Positions 57,051 through 64,000 of a stretch of DNA of 64,000 nt are shown here, piece by piece. Source of the stretch: Dipteris shenzhenensis (lineage: Eukaryota > Polypodiophyta > Polypodiopsida > Gleicheniales); NCBI GenBank assembly GCA_047967505.1, contig CM106538.1; one strand, written 5' to 3'. The notes below the pieces were generated by a model that was not told the origin of the DNA, did no database searches, and saw only the letters and a list, made by a program, of their open reading frames with translations. The position numbers and the translations under genes were made by a program. How positions within the stretch are numbered: the first letter of the stretch is position 1; each line of letters starts with the position of its first letter.

Positions 57051-57258
57051 TGTTGGGGTAAAGGCACATTGCCACCCTTTTTTTAAAGTTATGACACCTA
57101 TGACTGTCTTAGGACAGTCATAGGGTGAAAAACCTAATCCTAATAAAACCTATGAGTTTGTGGTGTGGCTCAACACTTTTACACACCCACACTTCTTGTG
57201 TCTCCCTCTCTCTCTCTCTCTGTCTCTATCGTTTATCTCCCCCACTCTTTCCCTCTCA
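57051..57258 (+). repeat. Copia-3 5' LTR
   Basis: 208 bp. It contains an inverted repeat, ATGACTGTCTTAGGACAGTCAT, and a CT run near the end. Confidence 0.95.
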
Positions 57259-57260
57259 AC

Positions 57261-57273
57261 TGGTATCAGAGCC
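57261..57273 (+). other. Copia-3 primer-binding site
   Basis: TGGTATCAGAGCC two bases after the LTR, as in Copia-2. Confidence 0.92.
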
Positions 57274-58935
57274 TCTACCTCTCCCTCTCCACTCCAGTCT
57301 ACCCCTCCCTCTACCCCTTCCTCTCCCCTCGGGCATCGCACCCTACAGCAGCGGACAGCGGCAGCAGGAGCAGGCAGCGTGCGCGGGCAGAGCGGGGCAG
57401 CGCGGGGCAGCGCGTGCGAGCGGGCGCAGCAGCCGCGCGCAGGTCGCGCGCGGGCAGCCGCAACAGCAGCTAGCTAGCTGCTGCTAGCTGCTACCCGCTA
57501 CCAAGCGGGCGCAGCCAGCGTGCAGCACCGGCGCACACCCAGGCTGCACACGGGCAACCGTACCAGAGCGACCCGTACAGCCAGCCGTACCGGCTGTACG
57601 GAATCCGTACAGGCCATCGTACCGGCTGTACGGTCGCGTGACTAGCAAGGCAGCCGTACCGTACGGACGCTGTGACAGGAGGTTCAGGTCAAAAAAAATT
57701 TTTTGGATTTCGTGCCCTCGCAGGTACAGGGTACAGCAAGTACCCTGCGCAGGTACAGGAGGTACAGCAGGCACAGAAATTTTGTTTTGGGGAAGAAGGA
57801 AAAGAGAGAGCACTCTGCTCTTCATTCCCGGAATTTGTTCAGTTCTAAAACTGTGTGTTTGAGGTACAGCAAGTACACTCGTGTCCCTCGTGCTTGAGGT
57901 GACTATTGCCACAGTGTGTGGTGGTTGCACAGTTATTTTGTTTCGGGGAGGTCAGATGCCTTGATTTTGCAGAGGGCTTTTATGCTTCTGCTGAGTGCAA
58001 ATCTCAGTTTTCGGGTGACAATTTCATAGGGCTTTTGCCTGGAAGTGTATGCAGTGTATGCCTTGAGGCAGTGTGGAGCCAGGTTGCCCACATTGGTCTT
58101 GTTTCCGCAGTGTATTCAGTGACATTTCTTGCAGGTCACATTCTGTGTACGACACTTTGAAAATCTCAGTTGAGCCACGCTTGGCCAGGGCGCATCGAGT
58201 TTACTCGGTCCCTAACTGTCCATCGTTGACAGTGCTCAAAAGATTTTCTCTTCAGTGTTTGTACGTTGGGATCTGTGTTGCTACTGTGTACACAGGGCCG
58301 TTTATGCATTACATTGTCAGGTGAAAGTGCCAGGAGAGCGCTGTATTTTGTATGCTATCTCAGTGTTGAGGGTGTTTTTCACTTGGTACAGGTGTCAAAT
58401 CAAGGGGCTTTTGCCCAGATTCTGCTTGTGAGCACTTGAGTTACTGTTTGAGACCTCCAGATGCCTTTTATCTCCTTGGCAGAAGGGTGATTGTTTGGGA
58501 TTTGTCCCATACTTTGTTGCAGGTTTTGTGACAGGCTGAGGTGTTTGGAGCCTTTTTTTTTTTCAGTGGACAAAACAGTGTATGACAAGTGGTTTATGCA
58601 TATAAAATCAGTGCAATACCTCATCTGAGGTGGGAGAAGTGTCCAAGACAGCAGTGTTTTGTGCTTCGTCAGTTGATGATGCACTGATAAAGCACTTGTG
58701 GAACAGCTGCAGCATTCTGAAGTTACTGTTTTATGCCTATTTGAGCACGGTACAGTGTGTCAGAAGGTACAGTGACTGGAGGGAAAATTTTCTGTTTTGC
58801 TGCAGATTTTTTGACAGTAAAAACAGCACTATTGTGAGTGCTCCTGGCTCTTGATAGAGCAGGTTTTCTGAGAAATCAGAATTTTATTTAGTCATTTTTT
58901 GACTTACAGGGAGTCAGGTACTTTCCTTATCTGAT
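57274..58935 (+). other. Copia-3 long leader with GTAC-palindrome block
   Basis: About 1.66 kb without a recognisable gene. The first 400 bp are very GC-rich (GCGGGCAGC-type repeats). From 57555 to 57670 there are repeated CCGTAC...GTACGG inverted pairs, for example CCGTACCGGCTGTACGG twice. RNA from this segment could fold strongly. Confidence 0.7.
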
Positions 58936-61900
58936 ATGGCATCAGGGGGAAGTGAATCTTCAATTCTGAACATAAAGAAATTGGAAGGGGCACACAATTA
59001 TGCATTATGGGCAGAACAGTGTTTGAATGTACTTCTGCTACAGAAGATTTCTAAGCCCATAAGGGTGAAGGGTGTCAAGCCATCTGGGATGTCAGATGAT
59101 GAGTGGGAGGAGCTTGATTTGTCCGCTAGGGCTGCTATCATGCTTACTCTCAGTGATTCTCTTGTGTTCAATGTTCAGGCTGAAAAGACCTCTTATGGCC
59201 TATGGCAGAGGCTAGAAGAGTTGTATGCCCAAAAGAGTTCAGCCAGTAAGGTTTATTGGTTGAAAAAGCTTGTAGACCTTCGCATGAAGGAAGGTACAGC
59301 TATGACCTCACACTTGAGTGAGTTCAATGCCATCTTTACACAGCTTATTGCACAGGGATTGAACCTTGATGAGGAGTTCAAGGCTACTTTCTTGTTGTGT
59401 ACCCTCCCTGAGAGTTGGGACACTTTCAAGACCACCCTGTCTAATTCAAATGTCACTCTTATGTATGCTGATGTGGAGAGCTCTCCTCTTGTGGAGGAGA
59501 TGAGCAGGAAGAATAATATGGGCAGCAAGTCTTCCAATGCTTTGCAGGTACAGGAAAGAGGTAGGACTCAGCAGAAGGGGAGATCTGCTGGCAAGTCCAA
59601 ATCCCGCAGTCAGTCCCGTGGCAAAAAGGATATTGAATGCTTCTACTGTGGCAAGAAGGGACATGTGAAGTTTAAGTGCTTCAAGTTTATACGGGATCAG
59701 AAAGCCAAGAAGGCTGAGGCAAAGGATGCAGGCAGTGGAAGCAAAGGAAAAGGCAAGGCCAAGGCAGATGACTTGGATACAGTGAATGTTGCAGCAGAGG
59801 ACAGTGAAAGTGACAGACATGATGTTTTATGCTCTTCTGCTGTAATTGCACATACATTGGTTATTGATGGCCATGACATGCACACCTGGCTCTTGGATTC
59901 AGGTGCTTCTTTTCATGTTACTCCTCATAGGGAGTGGTTTACTTCCTACACAGGTACTCATGGAGTTGTTCACCTTGGGAACAACTATGCATGTCAGATT
60001 GCAGGGATTGGCAGTATACAGATAGTATTCCCTGATGGACGCATATTTATGCTTGATGGTGTTCGCCATGTGCCGCAAATCAAGAAAAATCTGATTAGCA
60101 CTGGCTTGTTGGATGACAGTGGTTACCACACCACATTTGGGGATTCCAAATGGGTGATTACTGATGGCCAGGGTGTAGTGGTTGAGGGTTATAAGAGTGA
60201 TACCTTGTACCCTCTTTATGTTTCCAGTGTAGGTAATCATGTTGTTGCCATAACCGAGCTGCCAAAGGTTTCATTGTGGCATAGCCGGTTGGGACACATG
60301 TCCGTTAAAGGAATGCAAGAACTGTCACGTTTGGGTTATCTGCCGTCTTTCATTTTCAGATTTGCCTACTTGTGATCATTGCATATTTGGCAAGCATTCT
60401 ATGACTCCTCATAAGAGGAGAACTCCCCAAAATAGAGCACCGCTTGATCTAGTGCACACTGATTTGTGTGAGATGCCACAACTATCACTAGGGGGTGCAA
60501 AGTATTTCATTACTTTTATTGATGATGCCACACGCAGATTGCGGGTTTATTTCTTGAAGCGTAAGAGCGATGCCTTAGATGCTTTCAAGAAGTTTGTCGC
60601 TCAGGTTGAGAATCGGACAGGACGCAGGCTGAAATGCCTCAGATCCGATAATGGGGGTGAGTATGTGTCACATGCTTTTGTACAGTTTTGTGAAGCTAAG
60701 GGCATTAAACAGGAACTCACAGCCCCTCATAATGCATCTCAAAATGGTGTGAGTGAGTGGATGAATCGAACTATTCAGGAGAAAGTTCGATGTATGTTGT
60801 CTTATGCTGCATTGCCCCATGGCTTTTGGGCGGAAGCCGTGCAAACAGCAGTTCACATAATTAACAGGTCGCCGAACAAGGCTTTGGAGTTGAAAGTGCC
60901 AGAGGAGGTGTGCTCTGGCAAGCCACCTTCATATAAGCACTTACGTGTGTTTGGCTGCGAGTGCTTTGCTCATATACGCAAAGAACTGCGCACCAAACTG
61001 GAGCCAAAGTCTTTTAGATGCATCTTCATGGGTTACGGTGACGAAGGTGAAATGGGGTACAGGTTATGGGATCCCGTCAAACGGAAGATTATACGCAGCA
61101 ATGATGTCATCTTTGAGGAGGATAGTGTACACAAAGAACCCGTGCAACCTGTGGAATACAGGAGGGTTGTTTATGATGATGTCGGACAGCAAAGAATGCC
61201 CATTAATATGCAGAAGCAGGCTGCTGTAGATAACCCTGTTCAAGAGGGTATATAGGCTGAAAATCAGCCAGACAATTTTGCCAATGATGCACCACTGGAT
61301 ATGCCAGCAAATGGGGCTGTAGAACAGCCAAATATGGTGGTACAGCCACCCATCATGCATGACGAACAGGCTAGACAGCAGCCTAATTCGGAACATTTTT
61401 TTAGGAGGAGCACCCGTGTACAACGACCTCCTGACAGGTTTGTTCCAGGAGCCAATAATGTGGCTGATTTTATCATGCTGACAGATTGTGGTGAGCCTTC
61501 CAGCTTCAAGGAAGCTATGGGAAGAACAGAGAAAAGGAAGTGGGAGAAAGCCATGCAGTCAGAAATGGACTCCCTACTTCAAAATGATACATGGGACTTG
61601 GTGCAGCTACCTGCAGGCAGAAAGGTTTTGCCATGCAAGTGGGTTTTCAAAGTCAAAGTGGATTCAAATGCTTTACCGAGGTATAAGTCCAGATTGGTTG
61701 CCAAGGGATTTCAGCAGGAGAAGGGCATTGACTTTGATGAGATCTTTTCCCCTGTAGTCAAGATGACTACTTTGAGAGCAGTGTTAGCTCTTGTTGCTCA
61801 TGAGGACATGGACTTATGTCAGATGGATGTGAAGACTGCTTTTCTTCACGGAGATCTCCATGATGAGATCTATATGAGTCAGCCAGAGGGATATGCTGTT

Positions 61901-63045
61901 AAAGGGAAAGAGCAGCTTGTGTGTAAGCTCAAGAGGAGCTTGTATGGACTCAAGCAGGCGCCAAGAGAATGGTACAAGAAGTTTGATGCCTTCATGCAGT
62001 CCCAAGGGTATCATAGGTGTGAGACCGATCTCACTGCTTGTACACCAAACGGGCAAAGGATGGCAGTTTGATGCTACTCATTCTATATGTGGATGACATG
62101 CTGATTGCCAGCAAATCTCAGCAGGAGATTAGTGCTTTGAAGAAGCAACTGCATAAATCTTTTGACATGAAAGACTTGGGTGATGCAAACCATATTCTTG
62201 GTATGCGGATTATCCGTGACAGGTTCAAAGGACTTTTGTTTCTGTCACAGAAGGAGTACATTGACAAAGTACTGCAGAGGTTTAAAATGGAGGGGGGGAA
62301 GTCTATTAGTACCCCGTTGCCTCCACATTTAAAACTCAGCAGTAAGGACAGCCCCAGATCAGATGATGATAAGACTGAAATGGCCAAGGTTCCGTATGCA
62401 TCTGCAGTTGGTTCTTTGATGTATGCCATGGTTGCCACTCGTCCGGATATTGCTTTTGCGGTGGGAGTCATCAGCAGGTATATGGCAAATCCAGGTAAGC
62501 GGCACTGGGAAGCAGTGAAAGGTGTCTTGAGGTATCTCAAGGGTACCAAAGACTTGTGCATATGCTATGGTAGGCAGGATGCATTGGTGCATGGTTTTAC
62601 AGATTCAGACTATGCAGGGAATGCAGATAACCGGAAGTCTACTACCGGTTATATTTTCACATTTGCAGGAGGTGCTATATCATGGGTGTCTCGGTTGCAG
62701 AAATGCGTTGCACTGTCAACCACTGAAGCTGAATATGTTGCAGCCACTGAGGCTTGCAAGGAAGCAATATGGCTTACTCGGCTGGTGGGAGATTTGGGCA
62801 TTACAGGAGATATGCCAGTTTTGCATTGTGATAGTCAGAGTGCTATCATGTTGGCAAAGAATTCGGTCTTTCATCAGAAGACCAAGCACATAGATGTGAA
62901 ATACCATTTCATCAGGGAGGTACTGGAAGACAAGCGACTTGAGCTTGTGAAGGTGCATACTGATGATAATCCTGCAGATTTGCTCACTAAGAGCTTGCCT
63001 ACAGAGCGGTTTGCACATTGCCGCCACATCATGGGATTAGGATGA
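58936..63045 (+). pseudogene. Copia-3 gag-pol polyprotein, two frameshifts and a stop
   Basis: ATG at 58936 (MASGGSESS) opens gag; the zinc knuckle is CFYCGKKGHVKFKC (about 59638) and the protease LDSGASFHVTPHREWF (about 59890). The first frame ends at 60375 in the pre-integrase region (LWHSRLGHMS). A frameshift near 60350 leads to CDHCIFGKH and the integrase (TFIDDATRRL, LRSDNGGEYV) up to a TAG at 61253. The same frame resumes with RT (YKSRLVAKGFQQ, DVKTAFLHGDL). A second frameshift near 62045 leads to YVDD (62086-62097) and RNase H (SDSDYAGNADNRKSTTGY), ending at 63045 with MGLG. Gag and pol closely resemble Copia-2, so the two form one family. Confidence 0.95.
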
Positions 63046-63143
63046 GACCATTCTTATTTTATGGTCTTGTATACAGTAACTGTATATTGCTGTAATTTTA
63101 TTCTTTTCTCCCCTTTAGGCACATTGGCCTTTAGGTGGGAGGT

Positions 63144-63347
63144 TGTTGGGGTAAAGGCACATTGCCACCCTTTTTTTAAAGTTATGACACCTATGACTGT
63201 CTTAAGACAGTCATAGGGTGAAAAACCTAATCCTAATAAAACCTGAGTTTGTGGTGTGGCTCAACACTTTTACACACCCACACTTCTTGTGTCTCCCTCT
63301 CTCTCTCTCTGTCTCCATCGTTCCACTCCCCCACTCTTTCCCTCTCA
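63144..63347 (+). repeat. Copia-3 3' LTR
   Basis: 204 bp, preceded by GGTGGGAGGT and followed by the duplicate CAGCC. Confidence 0.95.
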
Positions 63348-63352
63348 CAGCC

Positions 63353-63749
63353 CTCCCGAGGTGTTTTACGGACTGTGGGAGCATGGAGATTGAGGCATCA
63401 AATCCCAAGGTCGAGACTTTGGGGCAAATATGGTTACCTGTTGACCTCTACAGCTCTTTCTTGCATTCTCTCCACTCTCTTCCTTCATATCTCTCATCTC
63501 CCGATAATTGGAAGCCTGCTGCTCCTTGCGGGGAGCTTGGACAGAGGATAGATGCAAGGAAGGAGCTCGCCCCTCTGCCACAGACAGCGGGAATTGATTC
63601 CAAGTTTTATTGTTCTTTGTTCATCCTTGCTTTGTAGCTTTTTGTAGTGCATGCGTGTTGTTTGCAGTCCTTTCAGGGATCCTACAAGTATGAAGTGTAT
63701 GACTTAGTAAAAGATCACTGCCATTTTGTTTATCGAAGGTCGGTTTCAG
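63353..63749 (+). repeat. Possible right half of the gypsy LTR interrupted by Copia-3
   Basis: Runs from the Copia-3 target site to GGTTTCAG just before a primer-binding-like block. If it joins 56462-57050, the LTR would be about 1 kb. Not confirmed. Confidence 0.3.
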
Positions 63750-64000
63750 TGGTTCCGTTGCCGGGACAGTCACCATATTCCCACAAAGGTGAGCCCTGAT
63801 AGTGTTGGGTGAAGGACACTTTCATTGCAATTGCTGCTCTAGCCATCAATCTCAGCAAGCATGTCACGCCGTGAGAGGTTGTTGACTATCTCTGAACAGG
63901 AGGGGCAAGAGGAAGACAGAGCCTCAGAGAGCATTGAAGAGGAGCACAGCATCAGCGGGGGTGATGACCAGCAAGATAGTGGGGCACAGCCAATTTCTCC
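63750..64000 (+). mobile_element. Start of a Tat/Athila-like gypsy internal region
   Basis: TGGTTCCGTTGCCGGGA (63750-63766) closely resembles the primer-binding block (TGGCGCCGTTGCCGGGG) of plant Tat/Athila/Ogre gypsy elements. About 95 bp later, ATG at 63861 starts an acidic frame (MSRRERLLTISEQEGQEEDR) that is open to the window end and would suit a gag N-terminus. Assignment rests on these two points only. Confidence 0.45.

Larger units (their letters stand above)
57051..63347 (+). mobile_element. Copia-3: Ty1/copia retrotransposon, TSD CAGCC
   Basis: LTRs of 208 bp (57051-57258) and 204 bp (63144-63347), TGTTGGGG to CCTCTCA, flanked by CAGCC on both sides (57046-57050 and 63348-63352). 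The LTRs differ by about half a dozen substitutions and some indels, so it is older than Copia-1 and Copia-2. The internal region has a PBS, a 1.7-kb GC-rich leader, a broken gag-pol and a GGTGGGAGG polypurine tract. Confidence 0.97.

Noticed and set aside
57125-57487. Protein frames in the Copia-3 leader
   Set aside because: GC-rich and CT-rich repeats give long frames in all three phases, with no conserved family.

Overview
The window reads as nuclear DNA of a land plant with a large, repeat-rich genome. The evidence is Ty1/copia elements with the plant-type primer-binding site (TGGTATCAGAGC), CACTA (En/Spm) transposase genes with GT-AG introns, Ty3/gypsy remnants, long tandem arrays and microsatellites. 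I cannot name the species; a seed-free plant or gymnosperm would fit, but that is a guess. There is no sign of a bacterial or organellar origin. I found no rRNA, tRNA or CRISPR array.

Layout. 1-11.9 kb: a decayed CACTA element. Its TNP2-type transposase is on the minus strand and its second gene (TNPA/Transposase_24-like) on the plus strand, with arrays of a TAGACGC/GCGTCTA motif between and beyond them. The transposase gene is split by a 6.9-kb insert (979-7863) that is a near-identical copy of 41318-48211 in the same window. 12-14 kb: short repeats and an unrecognised minus-strand coding remnant. 14.1-19.6 kb: three tandem arrays in a row, namely an AT-rich ~360-bp repeat, a cluster of TACCTCGATCGAGGTA palindromes, and a ~182-bp satellite arranged as a three-monomer higher-order repeat. 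20-21.9 kb: a GA-rich array with embedded GC-rich hairpins.

23.1-35.8 kb: one long, damaged, multi-exon gene of unknown function. Its 3' half holds three successive Ulp1-like (C48) cysteine-protease modules, one with its catalytic-His exon tandemly duplicated. A young copia element (Copia-1, 25718-31141, TSD GTTTA) sits inside the gene. A second (Copia-2, 35844-41734, TSD GTATG) sits just beyond the last module. 41.3-48.2 kb is the donor copy of the duplicated block. It holds the Copia-2 3' end, a small intact two-exon gene, a gypsy protease/RT remnant and a multi-exon gene with a Cys-rich segment and a possible beta-grasp C-terminus.

48.4-53.3 kb: a plus-strand unknown gene faces a minus-strand set of transposon-like coding segments. 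Immediately downstream of those segments, on the same strand, is a 229-codon reading frame ending in a clear histone H3 fold and carrying two H3-tail-like TKQT motifs. A 155-bp imperfect palindrome lies between the convergent units. 54.3-56.1 kb: poly-C and CT tracts, a 77-bp tandem duplication, a ~210-bp direct repeat and a LINE-type zinc-finger fragment. 57.05-63.35 kb: Copia-3 (TSD CAGCC), apparently nested in the LTR of a Tat/Athila-like gypsy element whose internal region begins at about 63.75 kb and runs off the window.

Most coding sequence here belongs to mobile elements or is degraded. The parts most worth attention are the H3-like gene beside transposon ORFs, the triple Ulp1-module gene, and the donor/copy pair of the 6.9-kb block, whose junction carries a templated inverted filler.
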